Below are positions 24,749 to 33,986 of a stretch of 64,000 bases of DNA, one piece after another. A program made the translations under genes and the position numbers. The notes under the pieces were generated by a model. The model made no database searches. It had not been told where the DNA came from and saw nothing but the letters and a program-made list of their open reading frames with translations. Within the stretch, counting starts at the first letter, position 1. Each line of letters opens with the position of its first letter. This DNA comes from Marivirga atlantica (GTDB taxonomy: Bacteria > Bacteroidota > Bacteroidia > Cytophagales > Cyclobacteriaceae). Location: assembly GCF_016734805.1 (NCBI RefSeq), contig NZ_JAERQG010000001.1, positions 186,001-250,000 of the forward strand. Direction: 5' to 3'.

Positions 24749-25273
24749 TTAGCTAATAAACTTTTCCTTAAGGTTATCAAAAACCTCTTGAATAAACGGC
24801 AAATATTCTGCAAATGATTCCACCACAAAAGGGGCAATAGAAGCTACAATTGGGTAAATATGTGTCTCTTTAGTCATCTCTTCAGAAACGCCTATTTCAA
24901 CAGACTGTGCCAACCAAAGCACCAAACTAACCCCAAAGGCCCACTTTAATAGTCCTAAAACCGCTCCGGCAAAATTATCCAGCCCGCCCAGTAAGGTCAT
25001 GTCTAGTATTTTCTTGGTGATTTTGCCTATCATATTTACGAGCAGTAGAATAGCCACAAAAAGCAGGATAAAAGAAACAATAGGCAGTGCCTTTTCCCAA
25101 TCAGGTAAATAAGGCCTTAATAATTCTTCCCCCAAATCAACCAGTTTAAAGGCTCCTATTATGGCGAGTATAAAAGCAAATAGAGATACAATCTCCAGAA
25201 GCAAACCCTTTTTATAGCCAAGGTATGCTCCGAAGATAAGGGGGATTAGTAAAATAATATCTAGTGTTTTCAC
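24749..25273 (-). CDS. CvpA-family membrane protein
   Basis: A 174-residue inner-membrane protein with four hydrophobic segments (about 3-20, 27-45, 62-82 and 100-122) and the family pattern DIILLIPLIFGAYLGYKKG at the N-terminus. CvpA proteins are linked to envelope stability and, in enterobacteria, colicin V production; the mechanism is unclear. The start is GTG at 25273, sharing one base with the yqeY stop (TAGTG). The pabA-like gene follows with no gap, so all three are co-transcribed. Confidence 0.88.
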   Translation of the reverse strand: MKTLDIILLIPLIFGAYLGYKKGLLLEIVSLFAFILAIIGAFKLVDLGEELLRPYLPDWEKALPIVSFILLFVAILLLVNMIGKITKKILDMTLLGGLDNFAGAVLGLLKWAFGVSLVLWLAQSVEIGVSEEMTKETHIYPIVASIAPFVVESFAEYLPFIQEVFDNLKEKFIS

Positions 25274-25722
25274 TAATTAAGCAGTGACTTTACTTTAGCA
25301 GAAATAGCTTTTCCATCTGCCTTACCAGCTAACTCTTTAGTGGCTGCCCCCATAACTTTCCCCATGTCAGATGGTCCGCTTGCTCCTACTTTTTCTATTA
25401 TTTGCTTTAAAGCAGCCTCTAACTCTTCATCGCTCATCTGCTTTGGAAGATATTTTTCGATCACCTGTAATTCAGCTAATTCTTTATCTGCTAACTCCTG
25501 TCTGCCGTTTGCTTGATAGGTCTCCGCACTTTCTTTTCTTTGTTTAGCTGCCTTCATCAAAAGCTTCATTTCAGCATCTTCATTCATACCTTCTCTACCT
25601 CCTTTTTCGGATTCAGCTAATAATATTAATGACTTAATAGACCTCAAAGCGGTTAACTGCTCTTTGTCTTTAGCCTTCATTGCTTCTTTAATATCGTTGT
25701 CTATTTGTTCCTTTAAGCTCAT
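25273..25722 (-). CDS. GatB/YqeY domain protein
   Basis: A 149-residue protein corresponding to the YqeY family, homologous to the C-terminal tRNA-binding domain of GatB. Typical are [20 protein letters not shown], the central [29 protein letters not shown] and the C-terminal MGKVMGAA. The free-standing form is widespread, often near primase or sigma factor genes, but its role is poorly known. First gene of the yqeY-cvpA-pabA unit, with a TAACTTTG -7 element upstream. Confidence 0.92.
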   Translation of the reverse strand: MSLKEQIDNDIKEAMKAKDKEQLTALRSIKSLILLAESEKGGREGMNEDAEMKLLMKAAKQRKESAETYQANGRQELADKELAELQVIEKYLPKQMSDEELEAALKQIIEKVGASGPSDMGKVMGAATKELAGKADGKAISAKVKSLLN

Positions 25723-25752
25723 TGTAAATTTTTTAAATCATTAACTTGCGCA

Positions 25753-25760
25753 CAAAGTTA
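25753..25760 (-). promoter_or_regulatory. Likely -7 promoter element of yqeY
   Basis: TAACTTTG on the minus strand matches TAnnTTTG exactly, 31 bases before the yqeY ATG. A TTG lies 23 bases further upstream, longer than ideal spacing, so the -33 box is uncertain. The divergent pdxJ starts only 20 bases away. Confidence 0.4.
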
Positions 25761-25779
25761 TCATAATAAAAATAATTTT

Positions 25780-26505
25780 ATGACAAGACTAAGTGTCAAT
25801 ATAAATAAGATTGCCACATTAAGAAATGCGCGTGGTGGAGATAATCCTAACGTTGTTCAGGTAGCGAAAGATTGTGAAAGGTTCGGTGCACAGGGCATCA
25901 CCATTCATCCAAGGCCAGATGAAAGGCACATAACTACCAAGGATGTTTATGACCTGAAGAAGGTGGTAACCACTGAGTATAATATTGAAGGTTATCCTGA
26001 CGACAGGTTTATGAAATTGCTGGATGATGTGCATCCTGAGCAAGCTACCTTAGTACCTGACCCGCCTAATGTGCTTACTTCTAATGCTGGCTGGGATACG
26101 GTCAAAAACTTTGATCTACTCAAGGACATATGTCAGGAAATTAAAGCAATGGGAATAAGAGTCTCCATATTTATTGAACCTGATATTAAGCTAATAGAAA
26201 AGGCAGCCGAATTAGGTACAGATAGAATTGAACTATATACAGAACCTTATGCTTCTGAATACGCTACAAATAAAGAGCAGGCCGTAAAGGCTTTTGCCGA
26301 GGCATCCAAAATTGCTTCAAAATTGGGTTTGGGTATAAATGCAGGACATGATCTAAGTTTGGAAAACATAGCTTATTTGAAAGAGCAGCTACCGAAGCTT
26401 GATGAAGTATCGATAGGGCATGCATTGATTTCCGATGCGCTCTATTATGGCCTTGAAAATACGATACAACTTTATTTAAGACAGTTAAGAGAAAAGACTA
26501 AATAA
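25780..26505 (+). CDS. pdxJ: Pyridoxine 5'-phosphate synthase
   Basis: Last step of DXP-dependent vitamin B6 synthesis: condenses 1-deoxyxylulose 5-phosphate with 3-amino-2-oxopropyl phosphate. The 241-residue TIM barrel begins [17 protein letters not shown] and has [35 protein letters not shown] and [11 protein letters not shown], all standard PdxJ segments, and ends with [15 protein letters not shown]. It heads a plus-strand run with an alpha/beta hydrolase one base after its stop. Confidence 0.97.
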   Translation: MTRLSVNINKIATLRNARGGDNPNVVQVAKDCERFGAQGITIHPRPDERHITTKDVYDLKKVVTTEYNIEGYPDDRFMKLLDDVHPEQATLVPDPPNVLTSNAGWDTVKNFDLLKDICQEIKAMGIRVSIFIEPDIKLIEKAAELGTDRIELYTEPYASEYATNKEQAVKAFAEASKIASKLGLGINAGHDLSLENIAYLKEQLPKLDEVSIGHALISDALYYGLENTIQLYLRQLREKTK

Positions 26506-26506
26506 T

Positions 26507-27271
26507 ATGGAATTGAATTATAAAGAGCTTGGCGAAGGATCAAAATCTTTGATTATACTTCACGGACTTTTTGGCTCTTCTGACAACTGGCTAACAATTG
26601 GCAGAAAATTATCAGAAGAATACAAAGTATATATTGTTGACCAACGTAACCATGGTGATTCACCACACTCTGACGAGCACTCTTATAAGGCTATGGCTCA
26701 AGATCTAGCCGATTTTATTAAACAGCATAAGATTGAAAATCCTCATATAATGGGGCATTCTATGGGTGGTAAAACTGCTATGTATTTTGCCGTTACACAT
26801 CCTGATTTATTTGATAAATTAATTGTGGTTGACATTGCTCCAAAAGCTTATCCTGTCCATCATGATCAAATTTTGGAAGGTTTAAAAAGTATAGATTTAG
26901 ATGCTGTAAAAACCAGAAGCGATGCTGACAAGCAATTATCGGAATATGTACCTGAATTGGGTGTTAGACAGTTTTTGTTAAAGAACCTAAACAGAGACGC
27001 CAAAAAGCAATATTCATGGAAGATTAATCTCGATGTACTTGATAAAAATATTGAGCAAATCAGCGAGGGGCTCGAAAAAAGATTAGCTACAGAAAAACCA
27101 GTGCTTTTTGTTGGAGGTAAAAATTCTTATTACATAAAAGAAGAAGACTACATTACTATCAATAACTTCTTCCCTAATGCTAAAATAGAAATGGTTGAAG
27201 GCGCTGGTCACTGGATTCATGCTGAAAAGCCAGAGGAATTTCTATCTATCATTGAAGACTTCTTGAGATAA
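26507..27271 (+). CDS. Alpha/beta hydrolase, YbfF-like esterase
   Basis: A 254-residue esterase-type hydrolase. ILHGLFGSSDNW forms the oxyanion hole, DQRNHGDSPHS is the typical YbfF/ABHD11 segment, GHSMGGK carries the nucleophile Ser, and GAGHWIHAEKP the catalytic His. Relatives hydrolyse short-chain acyl-CoA or esters in vitro; the in vivo substrate is unknown. It starts one base after pdxJ and ends 4 bases before the methylase gene. Confidence 0.92.
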   Translation: MELNYKELGEGSKSLIILHGLFGSSDNWLTIGRKLSEEYKVYIVDQRNHGDSPHSDEHSYKAMAQDLADFIKQHKIENPHIMGHSMGGKTAMYFAVTHPDLFDKLIVVDIAPKAYPVHHDQILEGLKSIDLDAVKTRSDADKQLSEYVPELGVRQFLLKNLNRDAKKQYSWKINLDVLDKNIEQISEGLEKRLATEKPVLFVGGKNSYYIKEEDYITINNFFPNAKIEMVEGAGHWIHAEKPEEFLSIIEDFLR

Positions 27272-27275
27272 TAAA

Positions 27276-27989
27276 ATGGCAAAACAAGGGAAGCTATTTC
27301 TAATACCTACTGTAATAGCAGCTGAAACCGAAAACCTGGTATTACCACCAGATTTGAAAACCATCTGCGATTCAATAGATTACTTCTTGGCAGAAAATAT
27401 CAGAACTGCCAGAAGATGTTTGAGCGCCATGAAAATGAGTAAGCCTATTCAGGAACTCAACTTTCAGGAGCTTAGTAAAAAAACAAACGCAGAGCAGATT
27501 AATACTTTGATGCAGCCTATTTTTCAAGGTAAAGATATAGGTGTCATGTCTGAAGCAGGCTGCCCGGGTATAGCTGACCCTGGTGCAAGGGCTGTTGCTT
27601 ATGCGCATGCAAAAGGTATAGAAGTTATTCCTCTTGTTGGCCCATCATCCATCTTTTTGGCATTAATGGCCTCAGGTTTCAGCGGACAATCATTTGCTTT
27701 TCATGGCTATTTGCCAATTGATAAGAAAGAAAAACACGAGGCAATCAGAACGTTATCTGAAAATTTAAGGAAAAGCGGTCAAACACAAATTTTTATGGAA
27801 ACACCTTACAGAAATAATCCGCTTTTGGAGGATTTGATTAAGGTGCTTGGTAAAAATGATTTGCTGTGCATAGCCAAAAATATCACAGGAAAAGATGAAA
27901 TGATAAAAACTCAGACTATACATAGTTGGAGCAAGAACAAACCTGATCTCCATAAAATACCATGCATTTTCCTTATCGGAAACCATTGA
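27276..27989 (+). CDS. RsmI-like SAM-dependent methyltransferase
   Basis: A 237-residue tetrapyrrole-methylase-fold enzyme. Recognisable are SEAGCPGIADPGARAVAYAH and PLVGPSSIFLALMASGFSGQ, characteristic of RsmI, the 16S rRNA 2'-O-C1402 methyltransferase. It lacks the usual N-terminal LYLVATPIGN and the C-terminal extra domain, and is about 40 residues shorter than E. coli RsmI. The short Bacteroidota form often exists beside a full-length RsmI elsewhere in the genome, so its target may differ. It ends 78 bases before metK, which has its own promoter. Confidence 0.85.
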   Translation: MAKQGKLFLIPTVIAAETENLVLPPDLKTICDSIDYFLAENIRTARRCLSAMKMSKPIQELNFQELSKKTNAEQINTLMQPIFQGKDIGVMSEAGCPGIADPGARAVAYAHAKGIEVIPLVGPSSIFLALMASGFSGQSFAFHGYLPIDKKEKHEAIRTLSENLRKSGQTQIFMETPYRNNPLLEDLIKVLGKNDLLCIAKNITGKDEMIKTQTIHSWSKNKPDLHKIPCIFLIGNH

Positions 27990-28036
27990 GTTTAATTATT
28001 ATTAAACAATTAATTTAAAATATCTATTTAGTAGGC

Positions 28037-28044
28037 TAAATTTG
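28037..28044 (+). promoter_or_regulatory. Likely -7 promoter element of metK
   Basis: TAAATTTG matches TAnnTTTG and lies 23 bases before the metK ATG, giving a leader of only about 15-20 nt. No convincing TTG -33 box precedes it. The short leader leaves no room for a SAM riboswitch. Confidence 0.45.
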
Positions 28045-28067
28045 CAGCCAGTTTTAAAATTTCAATT

Positions 28068-29324
28068 ATGCCATATTTATTTACTTCAGAGTCAGTTTCA
28101 GAAGGACACCCAGATAAAGTAGCAGATCAGATATCTGATGCACTTCTAGATCATTTCATCGCATTTGACAGCAAATCAAAGGTAGCTTGTGAAACATTGG
28201 TGACTACTGGTTTAACTGTTTTAAGTGGAGAAGTAAGAAGCAACTCTTATGTTGATGTGCAGCAAGTTGCCAGAGAAGTAATTAACAGAATTGGCTATAC
28301 CAAGGGTGAATACATGTTTGATGGTAACTCTTGCGGAGTTATATCTACCATACACGAACAATCACAAGATATTAATCAGGGCGTTGACAGAGAGAACCCT
28401 GAAGAGCAAGGTGCTGGCGATCAAGGCATGATGTTCGGTTATGCGACTAAAGAAACCGAAAACTATATGCCCCTTGCACTAGATTTATCTCATAAGATAT
28501 TGATGGAGTTAGCCGCTATCAGAAGAGAAAATAGTGAGGTAACTTACCTAAGACCTGATGCCAAAGCGCAGGTAACCATTGAATATTCTGATGATAATGT
28601 ACCGCAAAGAATTGATGCAATTGTGGTTTCAACTCAGCATGATGCATTTGACAAGGATGATAACGCTATGCTTGAAAAAATTAAGCATGACATCATCAAT
28701 GTATTAATACCAAGAGTTAAAAATCAGTTGAAGCCTGAATTGCAGAAGTTATTCAATGATGACATTAAATACCATATTAACCCAACAGGTAAATTCGTTA
28801 TTGGAGGCCCTCATGGTGATGCCGGATTAACAGGAAGAAAGATTATTGTAGACACATATGGTGGCAAAGGTGCTCATGGTGGTGGTGCATTTTCAGGAAA
28901 AGACCCATCGAAAGTGGATAGATCAGCTGCTTATGCTACCAGACATATCGCTAAAAACCTGGTGGCTGCAGGAGTTGCCGATGAAATTTTAGTGCAAGTA
29001 TCTTATGCTATTGGTGTAGTGGAGCCTATGGGGATATTTGTATCTACTAATGGCACTGCCAACGTAGATATGACAGATGGTGAAATAGCTAAAAAGGTTT
29101 CTGAGATATTTGACATGCGCCCTTACGCTATTGAAACTCGATTAAAGTTACGTAACCCGATGTATAGCGAATCTGCAGCATACGGTCATATGGGTAGAGA
29201 GCCGCAAACTGTTACAAAGAAATTTGTTGCCAGCAATGGTGATGAAATTACGAAAGAAGTGGAGTTATTCACCTGGGAAAAGTTAGACTACGTTGATAAG
29301 GTGAAAGCAGCCTTCAAGCTCTAA
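28068..29324 (+). CDS. metK: S-adenosylmethionine synthetase
   Basis: Makes SAM from methionine and ATP. At 418 residues it fits the bacterial range (about 384-430). The ATP site [13 protein letters not shown], the loop [26 protein letters not shown] and [19 protein letters not shown] are all present, the last being the second signature. A strong terminator follows. The RsmI-like methylase upstream uses the product, though that is not evidence of shared control. Confidence 0.98.
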   Translation: MPYLFTSESVSEGHPDKVADQISDALLDHFIAFDSKSKVACETLVTTGLTVLSGEVRSNSYVDVQQVAREVINRIGYTKGEYMFDGNSCGVISTIHEQSQDINQGVDRENPEEQGAGDQGMMFGYATKETENYMPLALDLSHKILMELAAIRRENSEVTYLRPDAKAQVTIEYSDDNVPQRIDAIVVSTQHDAFDKDDNAMLEKIKHDIINVLIPRVKNQLKPELQKLFNDDIKYHINPTGKFVIGGPHGDAGLTGRKIIVDTYGGKGAHGGGAFSGKDPSKVDRSAAYATRHIAKNLVAAGVADEILVQVSYAIGVVEPMGIFVSTNGTANVDMTDGEIAKKVSEIFDMRPYAIETRLKLRNPMYSESAAYGHMGREPQTVTKKFVASNGDEITKEVELFTWEKLDYVDKVKAAFKL

Positions 29325-29352
29325 TCAATTAATTTTTTACAAGACATTAATT

Positions 29353-29394
29353 AAAGGCAGCGAAGAAGTTAAATAAAAGTTCTTCGCTGCCTTT
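29353..29394 (+). terminator. Strong terminator after metK
   Basis: A perfect 15-bp stem (left arm 29353-29367, right arm 29380-29394; core GGCAGCGAAGAA / TTCTTCGCTGCC) with a 12-nt loop, ending in CCTTTTTG. The convergent dehydrogenase gene ends 29 bases further on and may share it in reverse. Confidence 0.92.
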
Positions 29395-29422
29395 TTGTTA
29401 ATTGATCATTGTTAATTGAAAA

Positions 29423-30217
29423 TTACCTCACACTTCGTTTCCTTATAACTTTAGCAAAAACTCCAGGTAAAAACCTTTTCAATAGCACACCAAACTTTTC
29501 AGTACCGCCAATTACAACTTCCAGCTTTTCATTTCTGGTAGCTGAAACTATATGCTTTGCACAAGTGCTTGCCGGCATGCCATTTGCCTGGGCATTATCC
29601 ATTTCACCAGTTGGTTTCCCATCGGCACCTAAAGCATTTACTGAAATTTCAGTTTTAATAAAGCCGGGACATACCATGGTAAATTTGATATTATCATTAT
29701 AGAGCTCTGTTCTAATAGAATCAAAGAAGCCATGAAGTGCATGCTTGGCAGCAGCGTAAGAAGAGCGCCACGGGCTACCAAATTTACCAACTAAACTACT
29801 AGTTGTTATCACATGACCCGACTGCTGTTCGATCATATGAGGAAGCACAGCCTTAGTGAGTGCAATGGTTCCAAAATAATCAATTTCCATGATGCGCCTG
29901 TCAACCTCTAAGGATGTTTCCATAGCCATACTCCTTTGGCTGATGCCACCATTATTATAAAGTATATCTATAGCTCCAAAAAATGATAGTGCCTCTTTTA
30001 CCTTAGATTCAAAAGAGTCAATGTCCATCAAATCTAAAGTAAGGACAGCTACATTATCAGGATTTGTACAGCTTGCTTTTACTTTTTCTAAGGCTTCTTC
30101 TCTTCTGGCTGAGATTATAACTTTAGCACCTTGTTTTGATAACTCCTTTGCAAGTGCTTCCCCTATTCCGGAACTTGCACCTGTTACCCAGGCAACTTTA
30201 TTTTTTATTTGTGTCAT
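29423..30217 (-). CDS. Short-chain dehydrogenase/reductase
   Basis: A 264-residue classical SDR. The NAD(P) motif is TGASSGIGEA (residues about 15-24), followed by LYNNGGISQRS (NNGG variant of NNAG), the catalytic Ser region TTSSLVGKFG and the YAAAK catalytic pair (Tyr-x-x-x-Lys). The C-terminal KRFLPGVFAKVIRKRSVR is basic and hydrophobic, as in DHRS7/YqjQ-like membrane-associated members. Substrate unknown. It faces metK and is preceded by the rlpA gene end 30 bases away only by convergent logic; rlpA lies upstream on the same strand. Confidence 0.9.
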   Translation of the reverse strand: MTQIKNKVAWVTGASSGIGEALAKELSKQGAKVIISARREEALEKVKASCTNPDNVAVLTLDLMDIDSFESKVKEALSFFGAIDILYNNGGISQRSMAMETSLEVDRRIMEIDYFGTIALTKAVLPHMIEQQSGHVITTSSLVGKFGSPWRSSYAAAKHALHGFFDSIRTELYNDNIKFTMVCPGFIKTEISVNALGADGKPTGEMDNAQANGMPASTCAKHIVSATRNEKLEVVIGGTEKFGVLLKRFLPGVFAKVIRKRSVR

Positions 30218-30247
30218 AGAATCGTAAAACTAAGAATAAACAGTAAC

Positions 30248-30925
30248 TTAATAAGTAACTACAAAGGCATCGGGAAATCTATCGTTGATTTCGAGCTTAA
30301 GATCATCCGCCTTCTTTCTGCTTTTTAAGTCCCCAATAATAATGGCATAAACCTTTTGGCCGTTAAGGTTCTTCACTTCCACTATTGGTACTTCACCATA
30401 TGATTTCTTTAAATTCTCTGATAACCTTAGCACATTGTCAAGATTTTGAAAACTTGCTATTTGCACACCATATCCCTTAGGTTCTTCTCGCTCTACTTTC
30501 ATGGAAAAGTAGGTGTCGCTGGCTACAGTCCTGTCTACTTGAAAAGGTGCGGCTGAGTTTCTTCCATCACCTGCATCAATCACTTCAATTTCAACTTCTG
30601 TTAATCCTTGTGCTGTAAACTTAAGCTGTTCGGCAGCAAAACGAGACAAATCAATTACTCTACCTTCAACAAAAGGACCTCTATCATTTATTCTAACATC
30701 TACCGTATTTCCATTTTTTAAATTTTTAACTCTTACAATTGTACCAAAAGGAAGTATTTTATGGGCAGCTGTTAGTTTTTTATGTTTATATTTTTCTCCA
30801 CTAGCCGTTTGCTTGCCTTCAAACTTATCAGCATAGTATGATGCTGTTCCGGTCTGTTTTTGAGCTAAAAGTGCGGTTTGAAGTATGAATAAGGATAATA
30901 CCGTAAATAGTAATTTATGCATCAT
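30248..30925 (-). CDS. rlpA: RlpA-like septal lytic transglycosylase with SPOR domain
   Basis: A 225-residue exported protein: signal peptide MHKLLFTVLSLFILQTALLA, then a double-psi beta-barrel (about residues 25-120) with GTASYYADKFEGKQTASGE and VRINDRGPFVEGRVIDLS. The C-terminal SPOR domain (about 150-225) reads YGVQIASFQN to DAFVVTY. RlpA cleaves denuded septal glycan in some bacteria; SPOR domains target it to such glycan. The open frame reaches a GTG at 30946, but the ATG at 30925 puts the signal peptide at the start. No lipobox Cys is present, so despite the name it is not a lipoprotein here. Confidence 0.92.
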   Translation of the reverse strand: MMHKLLFTVLSLFILQTALLAQKQTGTASYYADKFEGKQTASGEKYKHKKLTAAHKILPFGTIVRVKNLKNGNTVDVRINDRGPFVEGRVIDLSRFAAEQLKFTAQGLTEVEIEVIDAGDGRNSAAPFQVDRTVASDTYFSMKVEREEPKGYGVQIASFQNLDNVLRLSENLKKSYGEVPIVEVKNLNGQKVYAIIIGDLKSRKKADDLKLEINDRFPDAFVVTY

Positions 30926-31020
30926 AATGTTTGGGTTTAGCAACACATGAAATTAATGTACTAATCCTTATTTTCACAATAATTAATTATCTCTTAATTT
31001 GCGGATCTAATTAAGTAATC

Positions 31021-33108
31021 TTGATATCAACAAAAGCACTCATCAGACTAGCCGTTCTCTTCGCCATTTTATGTTGGCTAGCATTAATAGCTTCTGATTT
31101 GTTCTTGCTGTTTGCCCAACAGAGCAATGTAAATGCTGGGATTACAAGAGAAATTCCTTTTCTGTTTTTAACCTTATTTATTCTTTTCATATTTCTTTAT
31201 TTCAGGTTAAAAACTCAAAAAGCAGAAAGTATTAATTTTATTGATCTGCTCTGGCGCGTATTTTCGATCGGATTAATGGTTTCCATAATCCAGTTGGTAA
31301 TAGGGCTTTTATTTTACCTTTTATCAGATAGCAAGCTTTTAAAGAATGAACTGGCAGTAAACTTCTTCTACCACATTAATTTAGGAGCCATTGTTATATT
31401 TCTGATCTCAACATTTATAACCTGGAAAAGGCTAATTCTCTATCAAAAGAATAAGCGTTTGCAGTTTGCATGGCAGTTTTTCGAGTATGGGCTGCTAGCC
31501 AGTTTATTATTTAGTTTCTTTGATAGTGCCTTTCAGCAATGGGTATTTACAGGGATTTTAGGAGGCTTTTTTATTTTCGGACTCATCCTATCTTTTAACC
31601 TTAAATGGATAGCCTATCTAAACTTTAAACAAAAGTGGAGGAGTATTTTATTACTCTCGTTGGTGCTATTATACCTTTACTATTTTGTAAACAACCTCTT
31701 TAATTTTGCTCAAGAATTTAGCCTGGTGCTAAACTTACTTGAAAGCGTATTTATCCTTTCAATAGTTGGCTTCATTTCAGTTTACGCCTTAATCTCTATT
31801 CTTGTCATATTATTCAACTTGCCTACCTCATCTGTTTTTGAACAAAAAATAAGTGAGGTGCTCAACTTTCAAAAGTTGAGTCAATCTATCCAAAAAGGTG
31901 AAAATAAAGATCAGGTATACGAGACCCTTCTTGACAGTTCAACTAATGCTGTATTTTCAGCAAGTGCCTGGCTAGAGATATCGGAAACCTATGAAAATGA
32001 GGAAGGTGTTATCGAAACAAGAAAAAAAGTACTGAAATCTAATATTGAAGATAATGAGATAATTCAGGCCAAAAACAGCATAATGGAAAGTGGCATTTAT
32101 GCCTACCTGAATAAGCAAAAGGCTGCTGGTTATAAAAAGGATTTTATCCAGAGTAAGCTTATCAGCAATATCAATGATCCTACATTTTCATCAGTAATGG
32201 TGATGCCTCTAATAGTGAAAGATGAAGAAATTGGAAGTTTGACTTTGTTGAAAGATGTTTCTGATGGTTTCAATAGAGAGATGTTTGATATTATTAGCTC
32301 TTTTGTAAATCAGGCATGTATCTCAATTGAAAATTTCGAACTGCTCACTGAAGCTTTAGAGAATGAGCGCTATCGGGAAGAGTTAAAAATTGCTTCTAAA
32401 GTTCAAAAAAGCCTTCTGCCTAGTGAACTTATACAAGACGATAAGTTAGAAATGTTCGCCTTTTACACGTCAGCTGATGAAGTAGGGGGTGACTACTACG
32501 ATTATTATCGTTTAAATGAAGATGAAGTAGCCGTAATTATAGGTGATGTTTCAGGGAAGGGTACATCAGCAGCTTTCCATATGTCACAGATGAAAGGTGT
32601 ATTTCACAGCCTTGTTCAGCTCGGACTCGATCCTAAAAGTTTCCTAAATAAAGCTAATCAGGCGCTAGCCTCCTGTCTGGATAAAACCAGCTTTATAACT
32701 GCGGCTTATTATAACATCAATACAAAGGAAAGAAAGATATGCCTATCAAGAGCTGGACATTGCCCGGCACTTTTTTATGATAGCAGTGAAAAGAAAGCCA
32801 GCTATTTTAAAAACAAAGGGCTTGGACTAGGTATTGTGAGAGATGCAAGTTTTGAAAAATACATTGAGTTGAAGCAAATTTCTTACAAGCCTAATGACAT
32901 GCTTATCCTCTATACAGATGGCATAATTGAGGCTAAGAATAAGAGTGGAGAAGAATTTGGCTATGAAAGGTTATGCAGCACTATTGAGGTTAATGCCGGC
33001 AGAAGCCCTAAAGAAATTAAAAAAGTTTTAATAGACAGATTAACGGATTTTGCCGAGTCAAAAGAGCTGGATGACGATTATACGCTATTAATAATAAGAT
33101 TTTTATAA
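31021..33108 (+). CDS. Membrane-bound PP2C (SpoIIE/RsbU-type) serine phosphatase with GAF-like domain
   Basis: A 695-residue sensor phosphatase. About residues 8-275 hold seven or eight membrane segments; about 285-440 look like a GAF domain, ending in a short signalling coil (LENERYREELKIASKVQKSLLP). About 465-695 form the PP2C_SIG domain with metal-binding DEVGGDYYD, GDVSGKGTSAAFH, YTDGIIEAKN and DDYTLLIIRF. It would dephosphorylate the STAS protein encoded next. No ATG lies before the first membrane segment, so the TTG at 31021 is taken as the start. Followed by the STAS and kinase genes to form a partner-switching module. Confidence 0.9.
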   Translation: MISTKALIRLAVLFAILCWLALIASDLFLLFAQQSNVNAGITREIPFLFLTLFILFIFLYFRLKTQKAESINFIDLLWRVFSIGLMVSIIQLVIGLLFYLLSDSKLLKNELAVNFFYHINLGAIVIFLISTFITWKRLILYQKNKRLQFAWQFFEYGLLASLLFSFFDSAFQQWVFTGILGGFFIFGLILSFNLKWIAYLNFKQKWRSILLLSLVLLYLYYFVNNLFNFAQEFSLVLNLLESVFILSIVGFISVYALISILVILFNLPTSSVFEQKISEVLNFQKLSQSIQKGENKDQVYETLLDSSTNAVFSASAWLEISETYENEEGVIETRKKVLKSNIEDNEIIQAKNSIMESGIYAYLNKQKAAGYKKDFIQSKLISNINDPTFSSVMVMPLIVKDEEIGSLTLLKDVSDGFNREMFDIISSFVNQACISIENFELLTEALENERYREELKIASKVQKSLLPSELIQDDKLEMFAFYTSADEVGGDYYDYYRLNEDEVAVIIGDVSGKGTSAAFHMSQMKGVFHSLVQLGLDPKSFLNKANQALASCLDKTSFITAAYYNINTKERKICLSRAGHCPALFYDSSEKKASYFKNKGLGLGIVRDASFEKYIELKQISYKPNDMLILYTDGIIEAKNKSGEEFGYERLCSTIEVNAGRSPKEIKKVLIDRLTDFAESKELDDDYTLLIIRFL

Positions 33109-33151
33109 CATTGACTCAACTTACTGAAAACTAGCACGTAATAAAACAGTA

Positions 33152-33505
33152 ATGATAAACATTGAAACTTATAAAGAAGAGCAAATAGATTACCTGATTG
33201 TTGAGGGTGATGTGGATGCAAGTTCAAGCATACATTTAGATGAGGCTCTTACAAAACTAGCGGATGGTGACGATATTAAAGCCATTTTAGTAGATGGTAG
33301 TAAATTAGACTACATATCTTCTGCGGGTTTAGGCGTATTTATGTCGTATATAGATGTTTTTAAGTCTAAGGACATACAACTCATCATTTTCGGACTTAGC
33401 AATAAGGTTTTTAATGTGTTTCAAATTTTAGGACTTGACCAATTGTTGAACATCACTAAAGACAAAGAAGCAGCGAAGGAGAAATTACATGAAGTTCAAT
33501 CTTAA
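33152..33505 (+). CDS. STAS-domain anti-anti-sigma factor
   Basis: A 117-residue single-domain STAS protein of the SpoIIAA/RsbV type. The phosphorylation-loop segment is LDYISSAGLGVFMSY, with Ser56/Ser57 as the candidate phosphoserine. It would be phosphorylated by the kinase encoded 17 bases inside its own 3' end, and dephosphorylated by the PP2C protein upstream. In known systems the unphosphorylated form binds the anti-sigma kinase and frees its partner. Confidence 0.92.
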   Translation: MINIETYKEEQIDYLIVEGDVDASSSIHLDEALTKLADGDDIKAILVDGSKLDYISSAGLGVFMSYIDVFKSKDIQLIIFGLSNKVFNVFQILGLDQLLNITKDKEAAKEKLHEVQS

Positions 33506-33908
33506 GGTATATTGCGAAAAAACCAGATTAAAAGAGATTAGAGATTTCGTTAGCGATAAACTCCAATCTTATACTACAGATGAGGTAGAAATAAACCAGC
33601 TTGTGCTGGCCGTGGATGAAGTATGTGCCAACCTAATTATCCACTCCAACGCGTGCAATGCTCAGGAATCTATCAATTTAGAAGTATTAGTTAATGATGA
33701 TGGGGTTACCTTCGAGATAACTGATAATGGAGTTGAATTTGATTTTAGTAAATATCAGGAGCCAACCATTGAGCAGGTAGTTCGTGAAAAACGCAAAGGA
33801 GGAATTGGCCTTATGCTCGTTAATCGGATTATGGATAAGGTAGAATTTCTCTCTCAGAAAAACTCAAATAAGTGCATACTGTACAAAACCTTTTCAAGAA
33901 ACAGTTAA
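33489..33908 (+). CDS. Anti-sigma regulatory factor, RsbW/SpoIIAB-like serine kinase
   Basis: A 139-residue GHKL ATPase. The N-box is LAVDEVCANLIIHS (Glu/Asn), the G1 box DNGVEFDF, and the G2 box KGGIGLMLVNRIMD. Such kinases phosphorylate a STAS antagonist and may bind a sigma factor or another output. No sigma factor gene is adjacent, so the output is unknown. It overlaps the STAS gene by 17 bases, a strong sign of coupling. Confidence 0.92.
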   Translation: MKFNLKVYCEKTRLKEIRDFVSDKLQSYTTDEVEINQLVLAVDEVCANLIIHSNACNAQESINLEVLVNDDGVTFEITDNGVEFDFSKYQEPTIEQVVREKRKGGIGLMLVNRIMDKVEFLSQKNSNKCILYKTFSRNS

Positions 33909-33986
33909 TTTTAAGCATTCAAGGCGCTTAATCTTTCCCATTTACCTTCAATTACATAACTTGCGCATCGAAAAATCAATAGACAT

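Noticed and set aside
27990-28067. SAM riboswitch upstream of metK
   Set aside because: The gap is only 78 bp with a -7 element near its end, leaving too short a leader for a known SAM aptamer.
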